Notes: generated by a model not told the origin, from the sequence alone. Shown: positions 40,308 through 49,626, counted from the stretch's first letter. The stretch is 64,000 nucleotides of DNA from Microbacterium sp. EST19A (GCF_019969685.1 NZ_JAHXYZ010000001.1:1674001-1738000), one strand, 5' to 3'. Numbers and translations: made by a program.

Positions 40308-41909
40308 CTACCCGCGAGCGAGCTGCCGCATCCGGCGCACGGACTTGCCGGCGAGGTCGCGCAGCCGCCCCGAGCCCGATCGACGCACCTCGACCGCACC
40401 TCCATCGGCGGCGGTGATCGTGACCGCGCTTCCCGCGAGCAGCGGAGACGCCCCGGCGCGCGCGAGCGCACCGGCATCCGCCGTCACGGGGACCGCGAAG
40501 GTCCATCCCGCCCGACGCACCTTCGCCGTCAATCGCAGCGCCGAGGGTGCGCCCTCGCCACCGAACACCTTGAGGGGGTCGATGGCCACGCGGACCGTGC
40601 CGCCGTCGCGCAGCTTCTCGTTCACGATGCGCCGCTCGGTCCCGGGCTTCTCGCCCTCCAGGAACACCTCGATCCTGTCGTTGCGCAGCTCGCGACCGGC
40701 GACCAGCACCGCGGGCGGCAACTCGTCGAGCGACTCCAGAGGCAGCGAGGAGAGGCGCCCCGTCTCGTCGTCGAACACGAGGGCCTCCCGGCCGCCCTGC
40801 GTCACGGCGGTCTTGATCGCGAGATGCAGCCCGCCGCCGCGCGACCACTCCGCAGAAGTCACCGCGACCCGGGCCTTCAACCCCGCCTCGAACTCGGCGA
40901 ACCGCACGAGGTCGTCACGCCGCCCGGCGCGGAGCAGCGCCACGCGGATGCGCTGCGGGAACGCCAGCCCGGCATCGACGCCCGGGCCGAACCGTGTCTC
41001 CACCAGCGGCGTCACCACGTCGAGCAGGCGCGTCCGGTACTCGGCCGGATAGCGCAGCATCCGCTTTCCGCTCAGTCGCTTCAGGATCTTGCCGCGAAGC
41101 CAGTGCCGCAGCAGACGGTCCCGCATCCTGCCGGTCTCGGTGTTCTCCTCGACGATGTCGAGCACCGCTTCGAGGTGCGGGAAATAGCTCTCCGGATCGA
41201 TGCGCGACGAGCTCGCGCTGCCGGGATGCTTGACCCAGGCGTAGCAGGGCACGCTCGCCAGGATCGAGATGGTGCGGGCCGCGAAGTACGCCTGCATCAC
41301 GTAGAGGTGATCCTCCAGCCGGACCCGGCCGTCGGGGAAGCGGATGCCGTTCTCGCGGAGGAACGCGGTGCGGAAGAGCTTGTGCGGCGTGAGCATCTCG
41401 AGCAGGGGATCCTCGCCGAGCTTCGCGTCGGGGATGTCCTTGCGGAAGATGCGCGACGGCAGCGGGCGCCCGATCCCGACCTCCCGTCCGACGACGACGT
41501 CGGATGCGTGCGCGTCGGCATACTCGACGAGCTTCTCGAGAGCGGTGTCGAACAGGTAGTCGTCCTGGTCGACGAACTGCACGTAGTCTCCCCGCGCGGC
41601 GGCGACGCCTTCGTTTCGCGGCGTGCCCGGCCACCCGGAGTGCGGAAGCGCGAGCACCCGCACGTTCGGATGCGCGCGGGCCACCTGCTCGAGGCGCTGC
41701 TGCGTGGGCGCGTCGGAGCCGTCGTCGCAGAGGAGCACCTCGAACTGCGATGCATCGAGACTCTGCCGCTCGAGAGAGGCGATGAGGTCGTCGAAACTGG
41801 GGCCCGGATTGAACACGGGCACGACGACACTCACCCGGACGGACGGCGGGCGGACTTCAGCAGAGGGAGACATCTCCACGAGTGCATCATCTGCGGCTGT
41901 GAGCTTCAC
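40308..41909 (-). CDS. GT2-family glycosyltransferase
   Basis: 533 residues from GTG 41909 with GGAGGAAAGG upstream. GT-A domain: VSVVVPVFNPGPSFDDLIASLERQ (about 25-48), LLCDDGS, and the metal-binding FVDQDDYLF (about 113-121), followed by a long C-terminal region with predicted beta structure that resembles modifying domains of cell-wall transferases. Likely acts on surface polysaccharide or teichoic-type polymer; the acceptor is unknown. Confidence 0.87.
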   Translation of the reverse strand: MKLTAADDALVEMSPSAEVRPPSVRVSVVVPVFNPGPSFDDLIASLERQSLDASQFEVLLCDDGSDAPTQQRLEQVARAHPNVRVLALPHSGWPGTPRNEGVAAARGDYVQFVDQDDYLFDTALEKLVEYADAHASDVVVGREVGIGRPLPSRIFRKDIPDAKLGEDPLLEMLTPHKLFRTAFLRENGIRFPDGRVRLEDHLYVMQAYFAARTISILASVPCYAWVKHPGSASSSRIDPESYFPHLEAVLDIVEENTETGRMRDRLLRHWLRGKILKRLSGKRMLRYPAEYRTRLLDVVTPLVETRFGPGVDAGLAFPQRIRVALLRAGRRDDLVRFAEFEAGLKARVAVTSAEWSRGGGLHLAIKTAVTQGGREALVFDDETGRLSSLPLESLDELPPAVLVAGRELRNDRIEVFLEGEKPGTERRIVNEKLRDGGTVRVAIDPLKVFGGEGAPSALRLTAKVRRAGWTFAVPVTADAGALARAGASPLLAGSAVTITAADGGAVEVRRSGSGRLRDLAGKSVRRMRQLARG

Positions 41910-41967
41910 GGGGATTGCCTTTCCTCCGGGCGTGTGCTGCGCGAATTCCCACCCAACCTCCAGGCTG

Positions 41968-41990
41968 AACGATATATCGTTGACTATCGT
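41968..41990. promoter_or_regulatory. PadR operator
   Basis: AACGATATATCGTT (41968-41981) is a perfect palindrome, followed by a further TATCGTT at 41985-41991. It lies 34 bp before the PadR start. Confidence 0.65.
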
Positions 41991-42014
41991 TCACCGCAGA
42001 CCCAGGAGGTCATC

Positions 42015-42638
42015 ATGAACAACTCATTCCCCTTCGGCGGATCCGGCAGCAGCAACGCCGACAACCCGCTCGGCAACATCTTCGGCACCGGCGGCCTCGG
42101 TGGCGCGAACGGCCCCGCCGGCGCGCTCTTCGATGCCATGGACCAGCTCCGCAAGTCCTTCGAGCAGCGTCCGTCCGGCGGCTCGCGCATGGCTCGCGGC
42201 GACGTCCGCACCGCGGTTCTCTCGCTGCTCGCCGAGGCGCCGATGCACGGGTACCAGATCATCAACGAGATCGCCGAGCGCAGCGGCGGATCGTGGAAGC
42301 CCAGCGCCGGATCGGTCTACCCGACCCTGCAGCTGCTGGCCGACGAGGGCCTCATCTCCGCCGAGGAGCAGAACGGTCGCAAGACCTACTCGCTCACCGA
42401 GGCGGGACGCGCCGTGGCCGCCGAGTCGTCGGAGTCGAAGGCTCCGTGGGAGCCGACCGCCGGCAAGGACGGGCACCGCAACGACCCGCGCTTCACCGCC
42501 CTGCCCAAGGCCGGCGTCGACCTCGCCAGCGCCGCAGCAGCGGTCGGCCGGAGCGGTTCGCCCGAGCAGGTGCAGAGCGCCATCGACATCCTCGACGACG
42601 CGCGCCGTAAGCTCTACTCGATCCTCGCCCAGGACTGA
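42015..42638 (+). CDS. PadR-family transcriptional regulator
   Basis: 207 residues from ATG 42015 (CAGGAGG upstream). A Gly/Asn-rich N-terminal tail of about 55 residues precedes the winged helix RGDVRTAVLSLLAEAPMHGYQIINEIAERSGGSWKPSAGSVYPTLQLLADEGLI, the PadR signature. C-terminal dimerisation helix near 175-205. Probably autoregulated through the ATATAT-centred palindrome. The UbiB-like gene 28 bp downstream is likely cotranscribed. Confidence 0.92.
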   Translation: MNNSFPFGGSGSSNADNPLGNIFGTGGLGGANGPAGALFDAMDQLRKSFEQRPSGGSRMARGDVRTAVLSLLAEAPMHGYQIINEIAERSGGSWKPSAGSVYPTLQLLADEGLISAEEQNGRKTYSLTEAGRAVAAESSESKAPWEPTAGKDGHRNDPRFTALPKAGVDLASAAAAVGRSGSPEQVQSAIDILDDARRKLYSILAQD

Positions 42639-42665
42639 CGCCGGGGTGAAGAAGGAGACCCACCG

Positions 42666-44372
42666 ATGACGGATGCTGCGGCACAAGGCGTCCACCGAGC
42701 CCGCTATCGCCGCATCCTGTCGTTCGCGGCGCGCGAGTTCGTCAAGATCTGGTGGTTCGAGCTCGTCCTGCCGCGCTTCGGGATGACGTCCATCGCGGAG
42801 CGCACGCGCGGTCCGCGCATGCAGAAGTTCGCTCGCCGGTTCCATGTACTGGCGATCGAACTGGGCGGCCTCATGATCAAGGTCGGCCAGTTCATGTCGT
42901 CGCGCCTCGACGTGCTGCCGCCCGAGATCACGGCAGAGCTCGAGGGGTTGCAGGACGAGGTGCCCGCGGTGCCCTTCGCCGACCTCCGCGTCGTCGCCGA
43001 GGCCGAGCTGGGGATGCCGCTGTCGCAGGCCTACGCCTGGTTCGATGAGACTCCGGTGGCCGCGGCATCCCTCGGGCAGGCGCATCGCGCCCGGCTCTCG
43101 GAGATCGACGCGTCCGACACGGGCCTCGAGAACGTCGTCGTGAAGGTGCAGCGTCCGGGGATCGATGAGATCGTCGCCGTCGACCTCGCGGCGCTCCGCC
43201 GGGTCGGCAGGTGGCTGACGCGGGTGCGGCTCGTCGCCGACCGGGTCGACGCACCCGCGCTCGTCGAGGAGTTCGCGCACACGAGCCTCGAGGAGATCGA
43301 CTACCTGCACGAGGCCGCGAGCGCCGAGCGGTTCCGTGAGAACTTCGTCGACGACCCGCGCGTCGACGCTCCCGAGATCGTCTGGGAGCGGTCGACCCGC
43401 CGCGTGCTGACCCTGTCGGACGTCACCGCGATCAAGATCAACGACACGGACGCGCTCCGTGCCGCGGGCATCGATCCGTCCGAGGTCGCGGCCGTGTTCG
43501 CCGAGGTCATGTTCGACCAGGTCTTCACGCACAGCTTCGTGCACGCCGATCCGCATCCCGGGAACATCTTCGTGACGCCCGTCCCGAACGCGACGCCGGA
43601 TGCCGTCGGGGTGAACTTCCGCCTCACCTTCATCGACTTCGGGATGATGGCCGACGTTCCGGACAGTCTGCGCAACGGCCTCCGCACTCTCCTCATCGCG
43701 GTCGCCGGGCGCGACAGCCGGGGGCTCGTGGCTGCGGCGAAGGAGATCGGCGTGCTGCTGCCCTCCGCCGACACCAATGAGCTCGAGCGTGCGCTCACCG
43801 CGCTGTTCGGACGGTTCGGCGGCATGGGCTTCGCCGAGCTGAGCAAGGTCGATCCGCGCGAGTTCAAGGACTTCGCCGACGAATTCGGCGACATGGTGCG
43901 CTCGCTGCCGCTCCAGCTGCCCGAGAACATGCTGCTGCTGATCCGCGCCGTGTCGCTGACCTCAGGCATGTGCAGCGGCCTCGACCCGTCCTTCAACGTG
44001 TGGGATGCTGCCGAGCCCTACGCCGGGCGCCTGCTGCGCGACGAGTCGGGCAACCTCATCCAGGACATGGCGAAGCAGGCCATGGAGACCGCGGCCATCA
44101 CGATGCGCCTGCCGAAGCGCATCGACGACATCATCACGCGCATCGACGACGGCAACGTGTCGTTCGACACCTCGCGCCTGGAGCGCCGCCTCGACCGCCT
44201 CGAGGGCATCGCCCGCCGCATCGCCTCGGGAGTGCTCTTCGCCGCGATGCTCGTCGGTGGCGCGCTGCTCGTGGCTCCGCTGCCGCCGCTCGGTATCACG
44301 CTGATCTGCGTCTCGGCCCTGCCGCTCCTGCACTCCGCGTTCGCGGGGATCGGTCGGCGCGGCCCGCGCTGA
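42666..44372 (+). CDS. ABC1/UbiB-family atypical kinase
   Basis: 568 residues. The KxGQ motif appears as MIKVGQFMSSR (about 76-86), then AAASLGQAHRA, VVVKVQRPG with the ATP-binding Lys, EEIDYLHEA, HADPHPGNIF and DFGMM. Two hydrophobic C-terminal segments (about 518-560) anchor it in the membrane. Family members act as ATPases supporting quinone or lipid metabolism; actinobacterial roles are poorly defined. Confidence 0.93.
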   Translation: MTDAAAQGVHRARYRRILSFAAREFVKIWWFELVLPRFGMTSIAERTRGPRMQKFARRFHVLAIELGGLMIKVGQFMSSRLDVLPPEITAELEGLQDEVPAVPFADLRVVAEAELGMPLSQAYAWFDETPVAAASLGQAHRARLSEIDASDTGLENVVVKVQRPGIDEIVAVDLAALRRVGRWLTRVRLVADRVDAPALVEEFAHTSLEEIDYLHEAASAERFRENFVDDPRVDAPEIVWERSTRRVLTLSDVTAIKINDTDALRAAGIDPSEVAAVFAEVMFDQVFTHSFVHADPHPGNIFVTPVPNATPDAVGVNFRLTFIDFGMMADVPDSLRNGLRTLLIAVAGRDSRGLVAAAKEIGVLLPSADTNELERALTALFGRFGGMGFAELSKVDPREFKDFADEFGDMVRSLPLQLPENMLLLIRAVSLTSGMCSGLDPSFNVWDAAEPYAGRLLRDESGNLIQDMAKQAMETAAITMRLPKRIDDIITRIDDGNVSFDTSRLERRLDRLEGIARRIASGVLFAAMLVGGALLVAPLPPLGITLICVSALPLLHSAFAGIGRRGPR

Positions 44373-44390
44373 ACGGCATCCGAGGAGGGC

Positions 44391-44443
44391 ATGTGCGCTC
44401 CGGAAGGACGAAATCCGTGATTCCGTCCTTCGGAAGCGCACAT
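44391..44443. repeat. Inverted-repeat element, family A copy 2
   Basis: 25-bp arms 44391-44415 and 44419-44443 around CGT, with few mismatches. The core GATTCCGTCC and GAAGCGCACATC match the 2636-2706 copy. Lies between convergent 3' ends of the UbiB-like gene and a membrane-protein gene. Confidence 0.8.
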
Positions 44444-44522
44444 CTCCTTGCGAGGCGTACGCGGATGCCGCCAACGGCGGCCGCGGACCGCGCGGATGCC
44501 GTTGCTGCTGCGGATGCCGGTC

Positions 44523-45482
44523 TCAGCCGCGTCGCCGGAAGAACCGCCGTCGCAGGCGATTCCACAATCCCGAAGCTGAGCGCTGAGGCTTCTGATCGAT
44601 CCGGCTGGCTGCCTCTCGCCGGGCCTCCAGGACCCGGGCGCGTACCGAGAACTCGTTCGCGAGCGATCGATAGCTTCGAGCACGTCGCTGGATCCAGAAG
44701 CCGAGGGCGGCGAACCCGAGAACGGCATATACCGAGATCATCGAGAGTGGCCCTGGCTCCTCCCAGCTTGCGGAGATCGACGAGCCGATGAACGCGGTGA
44801 AGATGACGATGATGCCGGCGCCGATCCAGGTGTGGAGCTCGGCGGCATCCGTCGCTCGGCGGCTGTACCGCCAGGCGTCGTCGATCGACTCGATGGTGCT
44901 CGGGTCGGCGAAGCTCGGCCGCTGACGTACGGGCCATGGCCGGTCCGCCACCTTCTTCTCCTTCTCCGACATGCCTGAGAAGAACGCGGCGGATCGACTC
45001 GTCCGCGAGATCCTGCGCACGCCTCGGAGCGTCGCGAGATCGAGGGTGAGAAGGGAGGCGGTCAAGACGATGATGATCGGGCCGCGCGCCTCCCCGAAAG
45101 GAAACCTCATCACGACGATCAGCACGAGGCTGAGCACCCCGGCGGATGCGGCGAAGGCAGCTGTCCGCGATCCGATCGACGCAGCCAGGTGATCGCGGAC
45201 GAGGTTCTTCGGTCCGACGAAGGCCGCGAGCCAGCACGTGACCATTCCTGCCCGCAGCACGATCTGTGCGCCGAGGGCGCTGATCGCGAACGTCAGTCCG
45301 GCGGGGAGGGATTCCTCTACGAGGGGCCGTGCATCGGGCAGCACGAACCACGCGAGCAGAGCCACGGCAACGGCGAAGGGGATGAGGAGGAGGAGCAGTG
45401 AAAAGACGCTCAAGACGATGGCAGTCGTCATCGCTCCCGTTCCGATCGCCACGGTCCTTCCTGCACGTGTCGTGAATGCCAT
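44523..45482 (-). CDS. Uncharacterised membrane protein
   Basis: 319 residues, about six hydrophobic segments (near 17-47, 60-85, 105-125, 135-150, 222-240, 250-268), separated by a central hydrophilic loop of some 60 residues, with a basic C-terminal tail ending RRRFFRRRG. No family recognised. No signal peptide distinct from the first helix. Stands alone between repeat element A2 and the DUF4386 gene. Confidence 0.7.
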   Translation of the reverse strand: MAFTTRAGRTVAIGTGAMTTAIVLSVFSLLLLLIPFAVAVALLAWFVLPDARPLVEESLPAGLTFAISALGAQIVLRAGMVTCWLAAFVGPKNLVRDHLAASIGSRTAAFAASAGVLSLVLIVVMRFPFGEARGPIIIVLTASLLTLDLATLRGVRRISRTSRSAAFFSGMSEKEKKVADRPWPVRQRPSFADPSTIESIDDAWRYSRRATDAAELHTWIGAGIIVIFTAFIGSSISASWEEPGPLSMISVYAVLGFAALGFWIQRRARSYRSLANEFSVRARVLEARREAASRIDQKPQRSASGLWNRLRRRFFRRRG

Positions 45483-45524
45483 GGGCTGAGGTTAGGAGCC
45501 GGCCAAGGCGAGCAACGCCCGCGC

Positions 45525-46193
45525 TCACCGAGTCGCGAGATCGTATTCCGGAACATCGCGCGGGAACCCGCGAAAGGTGAGCCACAGCCCGAGTCCGATC
45601 TCCCACGCGGCGATCGGCAGGGCCGCGGCACCGGCGAGTCCGGACACCTGATCCACTGCGCCGAACAGTGTCGCACCGGCCGAGGTGACCAGCAGCGGGG
45701 CGCCGATGAACGCCAATACCGGCAGCACGCGGGGGACCAGACGGGCGCGGAGCAGCACGTACCCGAGCAGCAGGCCGTTCACCGCGGGGATGAGTCCCGG
45801 CCCGAACAGGAAGGCGCTGTCGTGCACGGCGCGGAGCACGTCGGCGAGGGTGCCGGTCCGCTCCTCGGTGGGCAGGGCCGTGAGCGACAGCATCCCGATC
45901 ACTCCGGCCATCACCAGGCCGGCTTCGACGATGCGCGCAGCGACGAAGCCCAGGGCGGCTCCATCGCTCACGCGCCGCAGCACGGGATACAGCACGACGG
46001 CTGTGCCGACGCAGGCCACGGCCATGACGACCTCGAGCGCCGCCGCCGCGCTCAATGCCGGACCGCCTCCCGCGTCGAGAAGGGCGGGATCGGTGAGGAC
46101 GGGTTCCTTGAGCGCGAGCGCAGGAATCGAGGTCGCGACGGTCAGCAGATACAGGATGCCGGCGAGCAGGGCGGTGCGACGGGACGGGTTCAT
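45525..46193 (-). CDS. DUF4386 membrane protein
   Basis: 222 residues, six helices. The start MNPSRRTALLAGILYLLTVATSIPALALKEPVL is the characteristic DUF4386 N-terminus. Function of the family unknown. Divergent from a TetR gene with two direct operator repeats, so probably repressed by it. Confidence 0.88.
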   Translation of the reverse strand: MNPSRRTALLAGILYLLTVATSIPALALKEPVLTDPALLDAGGGPALSAAAALEVVMAVACVGTAVVLYPVLRRVSDGAALGFVAARIVEAGLVMAGVIGMLSLTALPTEERTGTLADVLRAVHDSAFLFGPGLIPAVNGLLLGYVLLRARLVPRVLPVLAFIGAPLLVTSAGATLFGAVDQVSGLAGAAALPIAAWEIGLGLWLTFRGFPRDVPEYDLATR

Positions 46194-46216
46194 GGCAGCA
46201 TCCTGACTTCGACGTG

Positions 46217-46269
46217 AGGTGTACGGTGTATACCTTCTGGCCTTCGAGCATAGGTGTACGGTGTAAACC
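46217..46269. promoter_or_regulatory. Paired TetR operators
   Basis: AGGTGTACGGTGTATACC (46217-46234) and AGGTGTACGGTGTAAACC (46252-46269) differ at one position and are 35 bp apart, between the divergent DUF4386 and TetR starts. Each contains an imperfect GGTGTA/TATACC inversion. Confidence 0.75.
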
Positions 46270-46302
46270 CGTCAACGACTATGCGACCGCAGAAGGAGGG
46301 GC

Positions 46303-46986
46303 ATGCCTGCCGTACCGCGCACCCGGGTGTCGCGTGAGCGCGTGCTCCGTGCCGCTGTCGATCTCGCCGACATGAGCGGGATCGACGCGGTCAGCATGAG
46401 GAACGTCGCCGCCGAGCTCGGCGTCGTGCCCATGGCGCTCTACAAGCACGTCGCCGACAAGGAGGATCTGCTCAGCGGGATGATCGACCTGCTGATCGCC
46501 GAGTACGACCCTGCCGGCACCGGGGAGCCGTGGCGCGACGCCCTGCGGACGCGCATCCTCTCGGCGCGCTCCGTGCTGTCACGGCACCAGTGGGCGCGCG
46601 CGGTCATCGAGACTCGACGCACCCGGACGCCCGCGGTGCTCGAGTACATGAACGACATGACGGGACTCTTCCTTGAGGGCGGATTCAGTGCCGACCTGAC
46701 CCACCACGCGATGCACGCCCTCGGCCACCGCATCTGGGGGTTCAGCCCCGAGGCCTTCGAAGACGACGACGCGCTGCCGGTGCCCGATGATCCCGCCCTC
46801 CGCGCGCAGATGATCGAGCAGGTGCGCGCGGTCTACCCGCACATCCTCACGATCGCGCTCGCCTCGTCGGACGGAGACGATGTCACGGCCGGGCGCTGCG
46901 ACGAGGACTTCGAGTTCGCCTTCACGCTGGACCTGCTGCTGGACGCGTTCGAGCGGTTGCGGGACGCCGGCTGGTCGTCTCGCTGA
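46303..46986 (+). CDS. TetR-family regulator (TetR_C-type ligand domain)
   Basis: 227 residues. HTH: RERVLRAAVDLADMSGIDAVSMRNVAAELGVVPMALYKHVADKEDLLSGM (about 10-59). The C-terminal region resembles the TetR class ligand domain (HHAMHALGHRIWGF, DFEFAFTLDLLLDAFERL). Adjacent paired operators imply control of itself and the DUF4386 gene. Confidence 0.92.
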   Translation: MPAVPRTRVSRERVLRAAVDLADMSGIDAVSMRNVAAELGVVPMALYKHVADKEDLLSGMIDLLIAEYDPAGTGEPWRDALRTRILSARSVLSRHQWARAVIETRRTRTPAVLEYMNDMTGLFLEGGFSADLTHHAMHALGHRIWGFSPEAFEDDDALPVPDDPALRAQMIEQVRAVYPHILTIALASSDGDDVTAGRCDEDFEFAFTLDLLLDAFERLRDAGWSSR

Positions 46987-47038
46987 GCCCAGCGATCCGC
47001 GCGCCCGACGATCAGAGCTCTCGGTCGCGGCCTCATTT

Positions 47039-47058
47039 CTGTACAATAATCAGTACAG
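47039..47058. promoter_or_regulatory. Toxin-antitoxin operator overlapping the -10 box
   Basis: CTGTAC-N8-GTACAG, with TACAAT (47042-47047) as probable -10. Located 15 bp before the antitoxin start, as expected for autorepression by a Phd-type domain. Confidence 0.65.
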
Positions 47059-47073
47059 ATTTGAGGAGTGGCG

Positions 47074-47529
47074 ATGGAAGTGACTTCAGTCTCGGATGCG
47101 CGAGCCGGCCTCTCACGCATCATCGCGACGTTCCGTGACGGATCGGTCGCGCCGGTGATCATCGGATCCCACCGTCGGCCGGAAGCCGCCCTCCTCCCCT
47201 TCGATCGCTATCGCGCGCTCACGAAGGCGAGCCCGACGGTGATCGGACTCGACCGGTTGCGTTCTCTCAGGCCTCTCATCGAACGCTTGGCCGCAGCATC
47301 CCACCTCGAAGACGTGCAGGTCTACGGCTCCGTCGCTCGAGGGGAGCAGACCGAGCTGAGCGACGTGGACCTGCTGGTCACTCCGCGCGCGGAAGCGACG
47401 ATGTTCGATATCGCTCAGTTCGAGATCGATATGGAGATGCTGCTGGGGGTACCCGTGTCCGTCGTGAGCGCGGCCGCTCTGAATCCGGAACACGATGCGG
47501 CGATACTGCACGATGCGGTGAGGTTGTGA
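47074..47529 (+). CDS. Phd-like domain fused to minimal nucleotidyltransferase (MNT antitoxin)
   Basis: 151 residues from ATG 47074 (GAGGAG upstream). Residues 1-50 resemble a Phd/YefM DNA-binding antitoxin (MEVTSVSDARAGLSRII, PFDRYRAL). Residues about 60-151 are a MntA-type nucleotidyltransferase with GSX10DXD: G85-S86 to D97-V-D99. MntA enzymes AMPylate the partner HEPN toxin and so neutralise it. The stop overlaps the HEPN gene (GTGA). The added Phd-like half would supply operator binding. Confidence 0.85.
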   Translation: MEVTSVSDARAGLSRIIATFRDGSVAPVIIGSHRRPEAALLPFDRYRALTKASPTVIGLDRLRSLRPLIERLAAASHLEDVQVYGSVARGEQTELSDVDLLVTPRAEATMFDIAQFEIDMEMLLGVPVSVVSAAALNPEHDAAILHDAVRL

Positions 47530-47903
47530 ACTCCGCAGATCGCGTGGATCGATGGCTCGGCGATCTTCGCGATACGCTCGCCGCGGCAGCCCGGCTCGTC
47601 GATCGTGGGCGAGACGCGTTCGACGAGGATGCCGCTCTCCCCCTGGCCTTCGAAGCGCTGTCGAATCGCATCGGCGAGCTCGCGAAGCGCCTCCTGCACG
47701 CGGATCAGGATCGCTTCACCGACCCGGTGTGGCGTCAGGCGGCCCGCAGCCGCGACTTCGTCGTGCATCACTACGATCGGCTCGACGGTGATCTGCTCTG
47801 GCGCACAGTGACGACGGCGTTTCCTGTTCTCGCGGCTCTGGTGCAGGCGGAGATCGGTACAACTGCTGGTCGGGAGGCTACCCCGGGTCACGATGGACCG
47901 TGA
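47526..47903 (+). CDS. HEPN toxin (HepT/DUF86-type)
   Basis: 125 residues, helical. R76-DFVV-H81-H-Y83 is the RX4HXY motif of HepT RNases, where the Tyr is the AMPylation target. GTG start inside the antitoxin stop. Predicted RNA-cleaving toxin of a MNT/HEPN pair. The 3' end overlaps the convergent SDR-DUF2867 gene by 16 bp. Confidence 0.88.
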   Translation: MNSADRVDRWLGDLRDTLAAAARLVDRGRDAFDEDAALPLAFEALSNRIGELAKRLLHADQDRFTDPVWRQAARSRDFVVHHYDRLDGDLLWRTVTTAFPVLAALVQAEIGTTAGREATPGHDGP

Positions 47904-49453
47904 CCTGATCCCGTCTCGGCCGCGGCCGTGATGCGCGCCGCCATGCCCGCGAAGATGAAGCCGTGGAACGGCAGCACCGCGAGCCAGTAGAGCCGCCCGC
48001 TCAGTCCGCGCGGGAAGAACACCGCCCGCTGCTCGTAACGGGCACTCGCGCCGTCGGCGATCGCCCGCAGCTCGAGCCACGCCTCGCCGGGCACCTTCAT
48101 CTCGGCGCGGAGCCGCAGGAGTCCGGCATCCTCGTCTCCCGAATGCGGCTGCGACACGGCCTCGACGCGCCAGAAGTCGATCGCGTCGCCGATGCGCGCC
48201 GCGGTGCGGTTCCGTCGCCCACGCCGCAGTCCGACGCCGCCGACCAGCCGGTCCATCACCCCGCGCACGGCCCAGAGGAATGGCGACGAGTACCACCCGT
48301 TCTCTCCGCCGATGCCGATGATCACGCGCCACAGATCGTCGACGGATGCCTTCGTCTCGAGCGATCGCGCATCGGTGAACACCGTGCGACCCGCCCAGTC
48401 GGGGTCGCTGGGCAGCGGGTCGCTCGGTGCTCCCGAGACCTCGGAGTCCTGCCAGCTGGTCTCGATGTTGTCGGCATTGACGCGGCCGAGGGCGAGGGCG
48501 ACCGCGCGGCGGTACGGGGTGAGTCCGCCGTCAGGCCGGGGGATGAGGTCGTCGACCGTGCGGTCCTTCACCACGCACTCGTTCTGCAGCGACGCGACGA
48601 GAGGACGTGCGATCGATCGCGGTACCGGCGTCACGAGGTTCACCCAGTGCGAGGCGAGCCACGGCGTGAGCACGGGCAGCGACGCGATCGCCCGCTGCCG
48701 CAATCCGGCCTCGACCGCGTACCCGTTCATCATCTGTCCGTACCGCAGCACATCGGGGCCGCCGATGTCGACCGCGCGGTTCACGCTCTCGTCGACCCGC
48801 GCGGCGCCGAGCAGGTAGTGCAGCACGTCGCGCACGGCGATCGGCTGGATGCGGTTGCGCACCCACTTCGGCGCGGGCATGTACGGCAGCACGTCGGTCA
48901 GGTGCCGGATCATCTCGAACGACGCCGACCCCGACCCGATCACGACACCGGCCTGGAGGACGAGCGTCGGGACCCCGGAGTGCAGGAACGTCTCTCCGAC
49001 CTCGACGCGCGAGCGCAGGTGCGGTGAGAGCTTCACGTCGTCGGGATGCAGGCCGCCGAGGTAGACCAGCCGGTGCACGCCCGCGCGGGCCGCGGCCTCC
49101 GCCACGGTCGTCGCGGCGCGCTCGTCGCTCTCCTCGAATCCCTTGCCGGCGGTCATCGAGTGGATCAGGTAATAGACGACGTCGACGTCGTCGACGGCCT
49201 CGGCGACGGCATCCGCATCGTCGGCCGAGCCCTCGACGATCTCGCAGTCGGGACCCCAGGGGAAGGATGCCGCGCGCACGGCGTCTCTCGCCAGCACCCG
49301 CACCCGGTAGCCGGCGTTGAGCAGGCGCGGGGTCAGGCGACCGCCGATGTAGCCGGTCGCTCCGAGCACGAGGGCGCGGGGTGCGGTGCCGTCTTCGCGG
49401 GGAACGGCGCGCAGCGCCTCTTCCTGTCCGGTGGGCTGGGTGAGCTCGGTCAT
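47888..49453 (-). CDS. NAD(P)-binding SDR fused to DUF2867
   Basis: 521 residues. N-terminal atypical SDR: ALVLGATGYIGGRLTPRLL (about 27-45), HRLVYLGGLHPD, and GIIGSGS-like VVIGSGSASFEM. The DUF2867 region (about 340-510) includes ENGWYSSPFLWAVRGVMDRLVGGVGLRRGRR and ends near two hydrophobic stretches. This SDR-DUF2867 architecture is common in actinobacteria; the substrate is unknown. Confidence 0.88.
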   Translation of the reverse strand: MTELTQPTGQEEALRAVPREDGTAPRALVLGATGYIGGRLTPRLLNAGYRVRVLARDAVRAASFPWGPDCEIVEGSADDADAVAEAVDDVDVVYYLIHSMTAGKGFEESDERAATTVAEAAARAGVHRLVYLGGLHPDDVKLSPHLRSRVEVGETFLHSGVPTLVLQAGVVIGSGSASFEMIRHLTDVLPYMPAPKWVRNRIQPIAVRDVLHYLLGAARVDESVNRAVDIGGPDVLRYGQMMNGYAVEAGLRQRAIASLPVLTPWLASHWVNLVTPVPRSIARPLVASLQNECVVKDRTVDDLIPRPDGGLTPYRRAVALALGRVNADNIETSWQDSEVSGAPSDPLPSDPDWAGRTVFTDARSLETKASVDDLWRVIIGIGGENGWYSSPFLWAVRGVMDRLVGGVGLRRGRRNRTAARIGDAIDFWRVEAVSQPHSGDEDAGLLRLRAEMKVPGEAWLELRAIADGASARYEQRAVFFPRGLSGRLYWLAVLPFHGFIFAGMAARITAAAETGSGHGPS

Positions 49454-49532
49454 GGGTCGAGGCTATGCCGGGGGAGCGACAGGAAGAAGCGGGTGGCGCG
49501 CGGCCGGTCGGGGATGTAGGGCGCCCGACTTT

Positions 49533-49584
49533 ATGCAACTACGGGGTTGCATTGCGGAGATCGATGTGCAACTCTTGAATTGCA
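49533..49584. promoter_or_regulatory. Two ArsR operators
   Basis: ATGCAACTACGGGGTTGCAT (49533-49552; perfect 7-bp arms) and TGCAACTCTTGAATTGCA (49567-49584; one arm mismatch). They lie upstream of the SRPBCC-ArsR operon. Confidence 0.72.
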
Positions 49585-49626
49585 GATGAGTGGTGATCCC
49601 ACCGCTCCGCGACGAAAGGACGCATC

